From: Aquisphaera giovannonii | GTDB lineage: Bacteria > Planctomycetota > Planctomycetia > Isosphaerales > Isosphaeraceae | Direction: 5' to 3' | DNA length: 64,000 nt | NCBI RefSeq assembly: GCF_008087625.1 | Contig: NZ_CP042997.1 | Span: 6,510,001-6,574,000, forward strand | Shown: piece after piece, positions 8,658 to 18,246 of the stretch | Position numbering within the stretch: position 1 is the stretch's first letter | How the letters are laid out: every line of letters begins with the position of its first letter | Translations under genes and position numbers: made by a program | The notes under the pieces: model-generated | Told to the model about the DNA's origin: nothing | What the model saw: the letters and a program-made list of their open reading frames with translations, nothing else | The model's database searches: none

Positions 8658-8830
8658 CGCATCGCCCGGGAGGAGGGCCCGCCGGATCGCGAACGGCCCC
8701 CCCCTGTCCCCCGCCGGCCGGCCTCGCGGATTCCGCTTCCGGGGCACGGCCCCGGAGGGCATACTGGCCGTTGCGGTGGGTGACGCCCTCGGTCGCGTCG
8801 CCCTCCGGTGGTCCTCCGCGGGGCTCGATC

Positions 8831-9733
8831 ATGGCACGCGTTCTCCTCGTCGACGATAGCCCGACGCAGGCCTCCGAAGCCCGCTTCCTCCTCGAGGACG
8901 CGGGCTTCGACGTGGACGTGGCCGGCGACGGGCTGGAAGCCCTGGAGTCGCTCGGGCGATGCCCCCCCGACGTCATCGTGACCGACCTCATGATGCCGCG
9001 GATGGACGGCCTGGCGCTCGTCGAGGCCGTCCGGCGGGACCACCCCACGGTCCCGGTTGTGCTCGTCACGGCGCACGGCAGCGAGGACATCGCGGCGAAG
9101 GCCCTCGTGGCCGGCGCGGCGAGCTATGTCCCCAAGCGGAACCTCGCCCAGGACCTCGCCAGGGTCCTGCGGCCGATCATCGCCATGGCCGCACCGGACC
9201 CGGACCAGGTGCGCGTCCTGGGGAGCCTGGAGGAGATCCGGCTCAGATACTGCCTGGACAACGACGACTCCCTGGTCGCCCCGCTCATCCGCCGGCTCGA
9301 GGGGCTCGTCCTCGAGATGGGCGTCTGCGAGCGGCCGGACCTGGTCCGCCTGGGCGTGGCGCTCCAGGAGGCCGTCGTCAACGCGATCGACCACGGGAAC
9401 CTCGAGCTCGATTCCGAGCTCCGGCAGGACGACGAGCGGGTCTATCACGAGCTCGGCGAGCGGCGGAAGTCCCAGCCACCCTACCGCGATCGGCGGGTGC
9501 GCCTCGACGCGGGCATCACCCGCGATGAGGCGTCCTTCACGGTCCGGGACGAAGGGCCGGGCTTCGACCCCTCGAAGCTCCCCGACCCGACCGACCCCGC
9601 GAACCTCTTCCGGATCGGCGGCCGCGGCCTGCTCCTGATCCGCACGCTGATGGACGAGGTTCGCTTCAATGCGACCGGCAACGAAATCGTCCTGATCAAG
9701 CGGCGCGGGAGGCCGGCCTCGACGGGGGCCTGA
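8831..9733 (+). CDS. Response regulator receiver fused to an RsbW-type HATPase
   Basis: A 300-residue protein in two parts. Residues 1-125 form a receiver domain: acidic VDDS at 7-10, phospho-acceptor D52 in IVTDLMMPRMDG, Thr in VLVTAHG and Lys in YVPKRN. From about residue 140 comes an anti-sigma-factor-kinase-type ATPase. Its N-box is LQEAVVNAIDHGN, G1 is DEGPGFDP, and G2-like is GRGLLLI. Family knowledge: REC-HATPase_c_2 proteins couple two-component signalling to partner-switching control of sigma factors or output phosphatases. Between the N-box and G1 the loop is about 50 residues longer than in RsbW, rich in charged residues. The convergent hybrid kinase next door (9767-12271) is a plausible phosphodonor. 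Confidence 0.85.
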   Translation: MARVLLVDDSPTQASEARFLLEDAGFDVDVAGDGLEALESLGRCPPDVIVTDLMMPRMDGLALVEAVRRDHPTVPVVLVTAHGSEDIAAKALVAGAASYVPKRNLAQDLARVLRPIIAMAAPDPDQVRVLGSLEEIRLRYCLDNDDSLVAPLIRRLEGLVLEMGVCERPDLVRLGVALQEAVVNAIDHGNLELDSELRQDDERVYHELGERRKSQPPYRDRRVRLDAGITRDEASFTVRDEGPGFDPSKLPDPTDPANLFRIGGRGLLLIRTLMDEVRFNATGNEIVLIKRRGRPASTGA

Positions 9734-9744
9734 GAGTGAGCCGC

Positions 9745-9768
9745 GACGGCCGGCCGGGAGCGGCCGTC
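9745..9768. terminator. Hairpin between convergent signalling genes
   Basis: An 8-bp perfect stem (GACGGCCG / CGGCCGTC) with an 8-nt GC-rich loop lies between the stops of the REC-HATPase gene and the convergent hybrid kinase, and touches the latter's stop codon. No T-tract; a bidirectional stop is inferred. Confidence 0.4.
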
Positions 9769-12271
9769 AAGGGCCCCCCGGCGCCTGGGCCAGGGGGGCG
9801 ATCGCGGCCGCGAGGCGGCCGGCCTCGTCGCGGAGGCGGAGATAGGCGTCGCCCGCGCCGGAGAGGTCGCCGGACCGGCCCATCGACTCCAGGACGACGG
9901 CGGCCTGGACGAGGTCGGGGGCCTCGAAGAGCCCCGCCGCCCCCTTGAGGGAGTGGGCCGAACGGCCGAGGGAGCCTGCGTCGCCGGCGTCGATGGCGGC
10001 CTGCATCTCGGCCAACAACTTGGAGGACTCGTCGAGGAAGACTCGCACGATCGTCCGCAGGCGGTCCTCGCGGCCGCCGACGCGGGCCAGGAGCGCGGCG
10101 CGGTCGACGGCCGAGGCGGCCGGCGTCGACGGCCCCGGGCCGGGGCTCGACGGCTCCCCGATCCCGGCCGGGACCACCTCCTCCAGGGCCCGCCGGAGAT
10201 CGGCGGCCCGGATCGGCTTGGCGACGTAGCCGTCCATGCCGGACTCGAGGCAGCGTTCGCGGTCGCCCTTCATGGCGTGGGCGGTCATGGCGATGATCGG
10301 GACGTGGCCGCCGGACCGACCCTCGCGTTCGCGGATGAGGGCCGTGGCCTCGAAGCCGTCCATGACGGGCATCTGGATGTCCATGAGGACCACGTCGAAC
10401 GGCCTCGCCGCCAGGGCGTCCAGCGCCTCCTTGCCGTTGGGGGCGACCTCGACGAGGTGCCCGTCGCGTTCGAGGAGGGAGATGGCCAGCACCTGGTTCG
10501 TCGCGTTGTCCTCGGCGAGGAGGACGCGGAGGGCCCGCGCGGGGCCCGGTGCCGCCGGGCCCTCGGGGCCAACGGGCCGCGAGCCGGCCGGCCTCGCCTC
10601 GCGGGGCAAGGCGCTGACCGCCGTCATGATGGCGTCCAGCAGCTCCGACTGCTTCGCGGGCTTGGTCAGGAAGGCCGCCGCGCCGCAGCGACGGCCGCGG
10701 GCGTCGTCGTCGCGGGCCCCGGCCGACGAGAGGAGGATGACCGCCGCGCCGGACAGCTCGGGCCGGTCCCGGATCCGCTCGGCCAGCTCGAACCCGTCCA
10801 TGCCCGGCATCATCACGTCCGAGACGACCACCGCGAAGGGGGAGCCGGCGGCCGCGGCGAGGGCCATCATCCGTAGCGCGGTCTCGGCGTCGGGGGCGAG
10901 CTTCGGGGACATCCCCCAGTGCGAGAGGACCTCGCGGAGGATCGCGCGGTTGGTCTCGTTGTCGTCCACCGCCAGCACGGGCAGGTCGCGGAGGCTGACC
11001 GTCTCCTCGACCGCGACGGCACCCTCGGCCCGGGCGCTCAGGCGGGCCGTGAAGCGGAATATGCTGCCGCGGCCGGGCTCGCTCTCGAGGACGATGCGGC
11101 CGCCCATCATCTCCACGATTCGCCTGGCTATGGTGAGCCCCAGGCCGGTGCCGCCGTATCGACGGGTGGTCGAGGAGTCGGCCTGGGTGAACGGCTGGAA
11201 GAGGCGGCACTGCGTCTCCGCGGGGATCCCCGGGCCGGTGTCGCGGACCTCGAAGGCGAGGGAGACCTCCCGATCCCCGTCGCCCCCCGCCGGCCCGCCC
11301 GAGTGCGAGTCGGCGCGGCGGATGGAGACGACGACCTCGCCGTGCTCGGTGAACTTGATCGCGTTGCCGACCAGGTTGATGAGCACCTGGCCGAGCCGCC
11401 CGGGGTCGCCGACGACGGCGTCGGGCACGTCGGCGGCGACGTCGCAGGCCACCTCCAGCCCCTTGCGGTGGGCCCGCATCGCCAGGGCCTTCAGGGTGTC
11501 GCCGATGCGGTCGCGGAGCGAGAACGGGATCTGCTCGAGCTCGAGCTTGCCGGCCTCGATCTTCGAGAAGTCCAGGATGTCGTTGACGACCGAGAGGAGC
11601 GCGTCCGCGGAGTTCTTGACCAGCTCCAGGTAGCGGCGCTGCTGGGGCGTCAGCTCGGTGTCCAGCGCCAGCTCGGTCATCCCGAGGACGCCGTTCATGG
11701 GCGTGCGGATCTCGTGCGACATGTTGGCCAGGAACTCGCTCTTGGCCCGGCTGGCGGACTCGGCCAGGAGCCTGGCCTCGCGGAGGGCGGACTCCGCCTC
11801 CTTCTGCGTCGTGACGTCGGTGTGCACGCCGATCCACTCGCGGATCTTCCCCGCGTCGTCGAGGATGGGCACGGCGCGGACCTGCATGTGGCGGTAGATG
11901 CCGTCGCGGCGGCGGAGCCGATGCTCCACGAGGTACAGCAGGCGGTCGGCCACGGCCGTGGACCAGACGCGCGCGGTCTCGGCGCGGTCGTCGGGGTGGA
12001 CCGCGTCCAGCCAGCCCCAGCCCCGGAGCTGCTCGAACGACTGGCCGGTGAACTCGCTCCAGCGCGGCTGCGGGACCTCGAAGTCGCCCGAGGCCGGCGT
12101 GTTCCAGACGATGGCGGTGGTCGCCTCGACCAGGGAGCGGAAGCGGAGCTCGCCGAAGCGGAGCGTCTCGACCTCCCGCCGCAGGACGTCGACCTGCCGC
12201 CTCAGGCGTTCGTTGGCCGCCTCGAGCTCCCGGATCCGCTCGCCGGGCCGTTCCTCCTCGTCCGGGCCCAT
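9767..12271 (-). CDS. Hybrid sensor histidine kinase (PAS-HisKA-HATPase-REC-REC-Hpt)
   Basis: An 834-residue multidomain kinase with no membrane segment, so a cytoplasmic sensor. A coiled coil (residues 10-40) is followed by a PAS domain (about 43-155, with [12 protein letters not shown] and the PAC-like IGVHTDVT). HisKA has H186 in [15 protein letters not shown]. The HATPase has [17 protein letters not shown] and GGTGLGLTI. Two receivers follow, with phospho-Asp in [12 protein letters not shown] and [12 protein letters not shown], then a C-terminal Hpt domain with HSLKGAAG. This is a complete internal phosphorelay, like the BarA/ArcB type. The ATG at 12271 follows GGGAGAG 8 nt upstream and lies 23 bp after the aldolase stop. 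The two genes are therefore probably co-transcribed. Confidence 0.93.
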   Translation of the reverse strand: MGPDEEERPGERIRELEAANERLRRQVDVLRREVETLRFGELRFRSLVEATTAIVWNTPASGDFEVPQPRWSEFTGQSFEQLRGWGWLDAVHPDDRAETARVWSTAVADRLLYLVEHRLRRRDGIYRHMQVRAVPILDDAGKIREWIGVHTDVTTQKEAESALREARLLAESASRAKSEFLANMSHEIRTPMNGVLGMTELALDTELTPQQRRYLELVKNSADALLSVVNDILDFSKIEAGKLELEQIPFSLRDRIGDTLKALAMRAHRKGLEVACDVAADVPDAVVGDPGRLGQVLINLVGNAIKFTEHGEVVVSIRRADSHSGGPAGGDGDREVSLAFEVRDTGPGIPAETQCRLFQPFTQADSSTTRRYGGTGLGLTIARRIVEMMGGRIVLESEPGRGSIFRFTARLSARAEGAVAVEETVSLRDLPVLAVDDNETNRAILREVLSHWGMSPKLAPDAETALRMMALAAAAGSPFAVVVSDVMMPGMDGFELAERIRDRPELSGAAVILLSSAGARDDDARGRRCGAAAFLTKPAKQSELLDAIMTAVSALPREARPAGSRPVGPEGPAAPGPARALRVLLAEDNATNQVLAISLLERDGHLVEVAPNGKEALDALAARPFDVVLMDIQMPVMDGFEATALIREREGRSGGHVPIIAMTAHAMKGDRERCLESGMDGYVAKPIRAADLRRALEEVVPAGIGEPSSPGPGPSTPAASAVDRAALLARVGGREDRLRTIVRVFLDESSKLLAEMQAAIDAGDAGSLGRSAHSLKGAAGLFEAPDLVQAAVVLESMGRSGDLSGAGDAYLRLRDEAGRLAAAIAPLAQAPGGP

Positions 12272-12294
12272 CGGCCGTCTCTCCCGAAAGGCGG

Positions 12295-13074
12295 TCACGA
12301 GGCGGGGAAGAAGCCGGGATACCACTGCTTGGCGGCGCGGATGCCGAGGTGGACCATCTGGATGTCCGCGGCCAGGACGAAGAGCCGGCAGCCCATCGAG
12401 CGCATCCGCTCGGCGTACTCGGGCCCGCGCGACCAGACGCCCCACGGCTTGCCCGCGGCCTCGCAGGCGCGGGCGATGCCGGCGATCGCCTCCAGGCAGC
12501 GCGGGTTCTCGAAGTCGCCCGGCACGCCGAGCACCTGGCTGAGGTCCGACGGGCCCACGAAGAGCAGGTCCACGCCGGGGATCGCCGCGATCGCGGCCGC
12601 CTCGGCCAGCGCCCCGGCGGTCTCGACCTGGACGCCCAGGAAGGTGCTGGCGTTGGCCGCGGCGATGTACTCCGGGATGGGCGTCAGCCCGAAGCGGCCG
12701 TCCCGATTGCCGCCGTTCAGCCCGCGCTCGCCGCGGGGGAAGAACTTGGCCCAGCGGACGGCCTGCTCGGCCTGGGCGGCGGACTGGACCATGCTGAACA
12801 TCAGGCCCCCCGCGCCGGCCTCGAGGGGCCGCATCACCGAGGCGTAGTCGGTGGGCGGCAGGCGGACGAAGGAGTCCATCCCGTACGGGCGGGCGGCCAG
12901 CGTCGCGAGCTCGACGTCCCGCATCGTGATGCCCGCGTGCTCCGCGTCCAGCCAGAGGGCGTCGAAGCCGCCGTGCTCGCCGGCGACCTGGATGAGCTTG
13001 GGGCTGATGAGCTGGCCGGCGGCGAAGACCCGGACGGCCCGGCCCTCGGCCAGCAATTCCTTCAATCGGGGCAT
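12295..13074 (-). CDS. HpcH/HpaI family aldolase
   Basis: A 259-residue class II pyruvate aldolase of the HpcH/HpaI (RhmA, GarL) family. Members cleave 2-keto-3-deoxy sugar acids or related hydroxy-oxo acids to pyruvate and an aldehyde, with a divalent metal. Visible landmarks are DALWLDAEHAGI (catalytic His region), VRLPPTD with the conserved Arg, VQVETAGAL (metal-binding Glu) and LFVGPSDLSQ (metal-binding Asp). Length matches the family. It is the first gene of a leftward pair with the hybrid kinase and is divergent, by 158 bp, from a D-2-hydroxyacid dehydrogenase gene. That suggests a shared sugar-acid or oxo-acid pathway. Confidence 0.88.
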   Translation of the reverse strand: MPRLKELLAEGRAVRVFAAGQLISPKLIQVAGEHGGFDALWLDAEHAGITMRDVELATLAARPYGMDSFVRLPPTDYASVMRPLEAGAGGLMFSMVQSAAQAEQAVRWAKFFPRGERGLNGGNRDGRFGLTPIPEYIAAANASTFLGVQVETAGALAEAAAIAAIPGVDLLFVGPSDLSQVLGVPGDFENPRCLEAIAGIARACEAAGKPWGVWSRGPEYAERMRSMGCRLFVLAADIQMVHLGIRAAKQWYPGFFPAS

Positions 13075-13232
13075 TGGCGACTTCCTCGCGCCCTGTCCAT
13101 GAGTCAGAATCCGTGGGATGGGCCGGCCGCCCGGGGTCGGGCGATCGCAGGAGGCCCCACTACAGTACCCGCGCGGCGGCCCCCGGGGTAGCGGCGACGT
13201 CGGGCGTCCCGGGGCCGGCCAGGGAGCAAGGC

Positions 13233-14219
13233 ATGTCGGATACGCGTCGCCACCGCGTCCTGTTCGCGGACTTCCTCGACGAGAACACGGTGGAGATGCC
13301 CGTGCTCTCGGACGTCGCCGACCTGGTCCTCGGCCGCGCCTTCGACGAGAGAGACCTGGAGGGGCTCCTCCCCGAGGCCGACGCGGTCGTCCTCTACCAC
13401 GACGTCCCGCACTTCGGCGAGGCGAGCTTCGCCAGGGCCGCGAGGTGCAAGTGCGTCGTCCGCGCGGGCGTCGGGTACAACAACATCGACCTGGACGCCG
13501 CGGCGAGGCACGGGGTCCTCGTCTGCAACGTGCCCGACTACGGGACCGAGGAGGTGGCCGATCACACGATCCTCTTCCTGCTGGCCCTGGCGAGGCGGCT
13601 CGTGACGTGCCACGAGGAGATCCGGGCCGGGACCTGGCACTACCGCTCGGCGGTCGGCACGCCCCGGCTGCGGGGGAAGACGCTCGGCCTGATCGGCTGC
13701 GGGCGGATCGGCACGGCCGTGGCCGTCCGGGCGAAGGCCCTGGGACTGGACGTCGTCTTCTACGACCCGCACCTCCGCCAGGGGATGGACAAGGCGCTCG
13801 GCATCCGCCGCGCCTTCCGGCTGGAGGACCTGCTGGGTCAGAGCCACTTCGTCAGCCTGCACTGCTACCTCGACGAGTCCACCCGGCACATCATCGACCG
13901 GGAGGCCGTCGCCGCGATGCGGCCCGGCGCCTACCTCATCAACACGGCACGCGGCCCCTGCATCGACGAGCCGGCGCTCCTCGAGGGCCTCGATTCGGGC
14001 AAGATCGCCGCCGCGGCGCTGGACGTGGTGGAGCGAGAGCCGCTCGAGGACGCGCGGCTCCGCGAGCATCCCGGCATCCTGTTCACCCCGCATTCCGCCT
14101 TCTACAGCGTGGAAGGCTTCGTCGAGCTGCGGACCAAGGCCGTCGAGGAGGTCCGCCGCGTGCTCCTGGGCGAGGCCCCGCGGAACCCGGTGCGGCACCC
14201 GCCCGCCGGCCTGGCTTGA
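13233..14219 (+). CDS. D-isomer-specific 2-hydroxyacid dehydrogenase (C-terminal-binding-protein-like)
   Basis: A 328-residue NAD-dependent dehydrogenase reducing 2-oxo acids or oxidising D-2-hydroxy acids. The Rossmann fingerprint is LGLIGCGRIGTAVAVRAKAL, followed by the acidic FYDPH. Catalytic Arg lies in INTARGPCIDE and the catalytic His in FTPHSAFYS. The substrate-domain segment is VRAGVGYNNIDLDAAARHG. The pattern is close to C-terminal binding protein/phosphoglycerate-dehydrogenase-like members. The ATG at 13233 follows AGGGAG at a normal distance; the longer open frame starts inside the divergent promoter region. It is divergent from the aldolase gene, and coordinated control from the 158-bp intergenic region is likely. 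Confidence 0.9.
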   Translation: MSDTRRHRVLFADFLDENTVEMPVLSDVADLVLGRAFDERDLEGLLPEADAVVLYHDVPHFGEASFARAARCKCVVRAGVGYNNIDLDAAARHGVLVCNVPDYGTEEVADHTILFLLALARRLVTCHEEIRAGTWHYRSAVGTPRLRGKTLGLIGCGRIGTAVAVRAKALGLDVVFYDPHLRQGMDKALGIRRAFRLEDLLGQSHFVSLHCYLDESTRHIIDREAVAAMRPGAYLINTARGPCIDEPALLEGLDSGKIAAAALDVVEREPLEDARLREHPGILFTPHSAFYSVEGFVELRTKAVEEVRRVLLGEAPRNPVRHPPAGLA

Positions 14220-15487
14220 GCGGCCCGGGGGCCTTTCGAGGGGTTCGCGGACCGATTTTCGAATTTTTCCCGATTCCGCGCGAACATCCGGAGGCGATAG
14301 ACTGTCTCAAGGGCAGACTCGCGATCGTCCCGCGTCCCGGCGTACCGGTTCGCGGTGTTTTTCGAGCCTGCCCGACGCCTCGTCGGCGGGATGCCGCGTG
14401 GGTATACGGCATCCCGGTCAGGAACTGGAGCTCTCCTCTAACCCATGAATCCTTGATCGATCTCAGGGCGTCCAGGAGGCGCCCTTCCCCCGTGAGGTCG
14501 CGCCCCGCAATCCGTCCCCCCGCCGTCTCATCCACCGCGGGGACAGGAGGATCCGCCGAGGGCGTCGAAACGACCTCACCCATGTGACCCGCCCGTGCGG
14601 CGGATGCGAGGGTCTCGCCATGTTGAACCGCAAGAACCTGACTCTGTCGGCTCTTTCTCTCGGGAACCTTCTCGGGACGCGGTCGCTCGTCCTCAACGCG
14701 AGCGTCAATCATGGCGGTCTGGCCCTGCGCATCTCCGATCTCGATTCGATTTGGATGCGCGAAGGCATGCGAGGAGATGTCGTTACCTACTTTGAGGTAG
14801 GCGAATTCGACGTCCCGAGCGTGCCCGGCCCGATCGTCCCAGGCGTCTCGCAGCAACCCGCGAGGGGCGTCCAGGGTCCGGGCCAGCCTGCCGGCAGGTC
14901 CTGCCACGGTCATTCGTCCGGTTCCTCGACGTGCGGTACGTCCGCGGAGACGGCCACGGCCGCGCGAAAGCGTCGGCCCGGTCGAGCTACGCGGGCGGCC
15001 GGCCTCGGGAGCTGGCGGACCGTCGCGAGACGAGCGGCAGAGGGGATATCGGCGAGCACCAGCCTGGTGCTAGCCGAGTCCTGAGCCGGGCCGGCGAAGG
15101 CCGGGAGCCGTCGCGACGCAGCTCGCTTGCTCGACCGGGCAGACCCGCCCGACGTGGAGTCGGGGTCGGGGACCGCGCCCGGGGCCGAGGGAGCAGGCCG
15201 CCGTCCGGGATGCTTCCGGGCCCGGGATAGGCCTGACGCGGAAGCCCGAGCAGCCGGGGAGGACCCGGCCAGGGCCGCCGCACACGCGCATCAGCATCGT
15301 CGCCGCCGCGGGGTGATGGCCCCAGGCTCGCCGCGAACCACGGGGGGACCGTGGCCGGGCGAGCGGCCCGCCCCGACGGCCGCGAAACGTTCGACGATCG
15401 AGATCCATCCCGTGAGCCTCCCGGGTTGACGGCGCCGCGGACGCGGCGTGTGCGGGGGGCTCCGGGCGAATCCCCGGGTCGGGGAAG
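14220..15487. other. 1.27-kb spacer without a recognisable gene
   Basis: Several frames are open on both strands, as expected at this GC content, but none gives a recognisable domain, start signal or composition like the neighbouring genes. Directly after the dehydrogenase stop there is ggcccgggggcc. Around 14265 a short AT-rich run (gaatttttcc) could be part of a terminator. A small leftover gene around 14620-14830 (starting MLNRKNLTLS) is possible but unsupported. No RNA gene was evident. Confidence 0.4.
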
Positions 15488-16174
15488 GTGGGATACGTGG
15501 TTACCCTGGAGATGGATGAGACGCGGACTCGGGGCTGGTCGGCCGTCGCGGAGCTGGTCCGGCTGGCCCAGGACGGGGACCGGGGGGCGTTCGGCCGGCT
15601 CGTGGAGCAGTTCCAGCCGACCGTGCATGCGATCGCCGTGCGGCGGCTGGGGAACCCGAGCGAGGCCCTCGAGCTGACGCAGGAGGTCTTCCTGCACGTC
15701 CTCCGGCGGATCCACCAGCTCCGCGAGCCCGAGCGGTTCGCCGGCTGGCTGCGGCAGGTGGCCGTCCGCATGGCCATCAACCGGGCGACCCGGCGCGTGG
15801 CCCCTCCGACCGTGGAGGACTCGGTCCTGGAGGGGGCCTACGAGGCCGCCGATCAGCCGATCGACGAGCTGATCGCCCGGGAGCGGGCCGAGCGGCTCTG
15901 GGAGGCCATGGCCCGGCTCAAGGAGCTGGACCGGGAGACCCTGATCGCCTTCTACATCCGGGGCCTCTCCCTCCTAGAGATGGCCGACGAGCTGACCGTC
16001 CCCCTGGGCACCATCAAGCGGCGGCTCCACACCGCCCGCAAGCGGCTGCGGCAGGAGCTCGAGGCCTCCGTCGCCGACGCGGACGAGTGGACCGAGGGTA
16101 TGGGGGCCGACGACGAGGATGACGAGGGCGAGCCCGAGCTCCTCGGCGTCATCCGAGACTCCGCCCGCTGGTGA
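15488..16174 (+). CDS. ECF-family RNA polymerase sigma factor
   Basis: A 228-residue sigma-70-family factor. Region 2 spans about residues 20-90 (LVRLAQDGDRGAFGRLVEQ, ALELTQEVFLHVLRRI). Region 4 spans about 130-190, with the helix-turn-helix LSLLEMADELTVPLGTIKRR and LHTARKRLRQEL. A strongly acidic C-terminal tail of about 35 residues (EWTEGMGADDEDDEGEPE) follows. No anti-sigma gene is adjacent, so its control is unknown; the acidic tail could be regulatory. A second Met at residue 9 (MDETRTRG) is an alternative start. It is divergent in function from, and 0.65 kb from, a second ECF gene at 16828. Confidence 0.9.
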   Translation: MGYVVTLEMDETRTRGWSAVAELVRLAQDGDRGAFGRLVEQFQPTVHAIAVRRLGNPSEALELTQEVFLHVLRRIHQLREPERFAGWLRQVAVRMAINRATRRVAPPTVEDSVLEGAYEAADQPIDELIARERAERLWEAMARLKELDRETLIAFYIRGLSLLEMADELTVPLGTIKRRLHTARKRLRQELEASVADADEWTEGMGADDEDDEGEPELLGVIRDSARW

Positions 16175-16229
16175 GGCGATCGCCGGAGACTGAAGCCCAC
16201 GGCCTCGTGGAGGGCGCAGCGTCGCCCGC

Positions 16230-16616
16230 TCACGGGGCCGTGGCCTTTTCGGCGCCGCCCGCAAGCCTCCTCCGCTCCTCGTGATACGCGGCGAGCTCCC
16301 CCAGGTAGCCACGCGCCCGGCGCCTCAGGCGGGCATATCCGATCCACGAGCCGAGGACGACCGGGGCGAAGAGCAGCCCGGCCACCACGAGCCCGACGTC
16401 AGGGCGGTCGAACGCGGCGAAGAGCGTCACGAAGAAGGCGGCGATCGCCGCGGGCACGATCGTCAAGGCCCACGTCGCGCCCCGGTAGCGGGCGAGCTGC
16501 TCGGCCAGCGGCTCCGCGCCGAGCCTCAGCCGGCCGAGCTTCCGCGCCCATGCCTCCTCGCGCAGCCGCCAGTGCCGGTCCAGATCCTCGACCGAGTCGG
16601 TCCCCGTCGTAGCCAT
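16230..16616 (-). CDS. Small two-helix membrane protein, hypothetical
   Basis: A 128-residue protein with a charged N-terminus and two adjacent hydrophobic segments (TWALTIVPAAIAAFFVTLFAA and VGLVVAGLLFAPVVLGSWIG). An Arg-rich helix follows (YARLRRRARGYLGELAAYHEERRR). Topology is likely in-in. The gene lies between two ECF sigma genes but on the opposite strand, so it is not a simple operon partner. It has no zinc-finger anti-sigma signature (HxxxCxxC). Family not recognised. Confidence 0.5.
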   Translation of the reverse strand: MATTGTDSVEDLDRHWRLREEAWARKLGRLRLGAEPLAEQLARYRGATWALTIVPAAIAAFFVTLFAAFDRPDVGLVVAGLLFAPVVLGSWIGYARLRRRARGYLGELAAYHEERRRLAGGAEKATAP

Positions 16617-16768
16617 CCGCGTCCTCCCCTCCCGGACCCCTTCACCTCCTCCGTCGGATTTGGCTTGCCCGTGATTCTAAGCCCGGGGCACGCGGGACGG
16701 TAGAGACGGCCTGCCGCAACGCCTTTTATCGAGGAGTGTTGCGAGAAAACTGTATGATCGGGGTCGAT

Positions 16769-16790
16769 CCCGTGCATTATCCTGCACGGG
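16769..16790 (+). promoter_or_regulatory. Perfect hairpin in the leader of the membrane-anchored ECF gene
   Basis: CCCGTGCA and TGCACGGG form an 8-bp perfect stem with a TTATCC loop, 37 bp upstream of the ATG at 16828. A TATGAT hexamer at 16753-16758 just upstream could be a -10 box, putting the hairpin at the start of the transcript or as an operator. Function inferred only. Confidence 0.35.
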
Positions 16791-16827
16791 CGACGAAACG
16801 AAGACCCTCTCGGGAGACCCGGGCGTG

Positions 16828-18177
16828 ATGGCCTCGGCACCGAACGACGTTGCGGCTGCGGACCTGGGCCGGCTCTTCGGGGCGGGCACGGCGTCCGGGA
16901 TGACGGACCGCCAGCTCATCGACCGCCTCGCCCGCAAGGGCGGGGATCGGGACGAGGTCGACCTCGCCTTGCGGGCGATCCTCGATCGCCACGGCTCGCT
17001 CGTCTGGGGGACGTGCCGGCAGGTGCTCGGGAACGTCCCGGACGCGGAGGACGCGTTCCAGGCGACGTTCCTGGTGCTGCTCCGCAAGGCGGGATCGCTC
17101 TCCGTGTCCGATTCGCTGGGCCCCTGGCTCCACCAGGTCGCCTCGCGGGTCTCGCGCAGGGCGAGTTCGGTCAGGGCGAGGGATCGGGCCAGGCTGGCGG
17201 CGGCGGCCGGACAGCCGGGATCCCCCGGCGGCGATCCGGCGCCCGCTACCGATCGGCTGCTCGTGCTGCACGGGGAGCTCGATCGGCTGCCGGACAAGTA
17301 CCGGATGCCGCTGGTCCTCTGCCACCTCCAGGGGAAGACCCACGAGGAGGCCGCCCGCGCCCTGCGATGGCCGGTCGGGACCCTCAGCGGCCGGCTCTCC
17401 CGCGCCCGATCGCTGCTCCGCTCCCGGCTGGAACGGCGGGGGTGGCGATCATCGGGGGACATCGTCGGGGTCCTCACGCCCGTGTGTTCGCGGACCATCG
17501 TCCCACCGGATCTCGTTGCGAGGGCCGCCGGGCTAACCGCCTCCTTCCAGGCTGGCTTACCGGCCCCGCTCGCGATCGAGGGCCTCACGAGAGGAGTGCT
17601 GATGACCATGCTATGGAATCGTTGCAAGGGACCCGCGGCCGCCCTCTTCACCGTCGTTGCGATGGCCGGGGCCTCGTCGCTCTCGGTCCGGGCCCTGGGG
17701 GCGGGCCGGGCCGGCGGGCCGTCGCCGGACAGGCCGGGGCCCGCCGACGCCCCGGTCCTCGTCGCGTCGGCCGCCCCGCAGACCCCGTCGCCCGGGCCGC
17801 AACCCGAGGCGGCGAGGCCGGACGGCGTTTCCAATGAAGACGTGACGATCGCTGGCTCCCCGGCCGTCGTCGTCCGGACCGTCCCCGAGGCGGGCACGGG
17901 CGACGTCGATCCGGCCCTCAAGCAGATCAAGGTCACCTTCTCCAAGGAGATGCGCGACGGCAACTGGTCCTGGGTCACGATCTCCAAGCCCAGCTTCCCC
18001 GAGATCACCGGGAAGATCCATTACCTGGACGACCACAGGACCTGCGTGCTCCCGGTGAAGCTCGAGCCCGGCCGCACGTACGCGATCTGGCTCAACACGA
18101 CGAAGTTCACCAACTTCAAGGACCGGGATCGGCGCCCGGCCGTCCCCTACCTGCTGGTCTTCAGGACGAAGGCCTGA
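16828..18177 (+). CDS. ECF sigma factor fused to a membrane segment and an Ig-like domain
   Basis: A 449-residue protein. Residues 25-200 are a sigma-70 ECF core: region 2 with QVLGNVPDAEDAFQATFLVLL, region 4 with LPDKYRMPLVLCHLQGKTHEEAA and WPVGTLSGRLSRARSLLR. Residues about 266-290 form one hydrophobic segment (GPAAALFTVVAMAGASSLSV). After a Pro-rich linker, residues about 345-449 form a SbsA/Big-type Ig-like domain (VPEAGTGDVDPALKQIKVTF, VLPVKLEPGRTYAIWLN). Family knowledge: planctomycetes have many ECF factors with C-terminal extensions of this kind. The layout predicts a membrane-tethered sigma factor with an outside sensor, perhaps released by proteolysis. ATG 16828 was preferred over the adjacent GTG 16825. 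Confidence 0.85.
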   Translation: MASAPNDVAAADLGRLFGAGTASGMTDRQLIDRLARKGGDRDEVDLALRAILDRHGSLVWGTCRQVLGNVPDAEDAFQATFLVLLRKAGSLSVSDSLGPWLHQVASRVSRRASSVRARDRARLAAAAGQPGSPGGDPAPATDRLLVLHGELDRLPDKYRMPLVLCHLQGKTHEEAARALRWPVGTLSGRLSRARSLLRSRLERRGWRSSGDIVGVLTPVCSRTIVPPDLVARAAGLTASFQAGLPAPLAIEGLTRGVLMTMLWNRCKGPAAALFTVVAMAGASSLSVRALGAGRAGGPSPDRPGPADAPVLVASAAPQTPSPGPQPEAARPDGVSNEDVTIAGSPAVVVRTVPEAGTGDVDPALKQIKVTFSKEMRDGNWSWVTISKPSFPEITGKIHYLDDHRTCVLPVKLEPGRTYAIWLNTTKFTNFKDRDRRPAVPYLLVFRTKA

Positions 18178-18246
18178 GCGACGTGCCGGGAGGGGTGGGG
18201 GGTGAACCTCGGCGGATGACGCCTATTACAATGGCCAGTCCGGCCC

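Noticed and set aside
14083-15084. Possible genes in the 14.2-15.5 kb spacer on both strands
   Set aside because: No domain, no start signal, and one frame runs into the 3' end of the dehydrogenase gene. Kept as an unassigned spacer.
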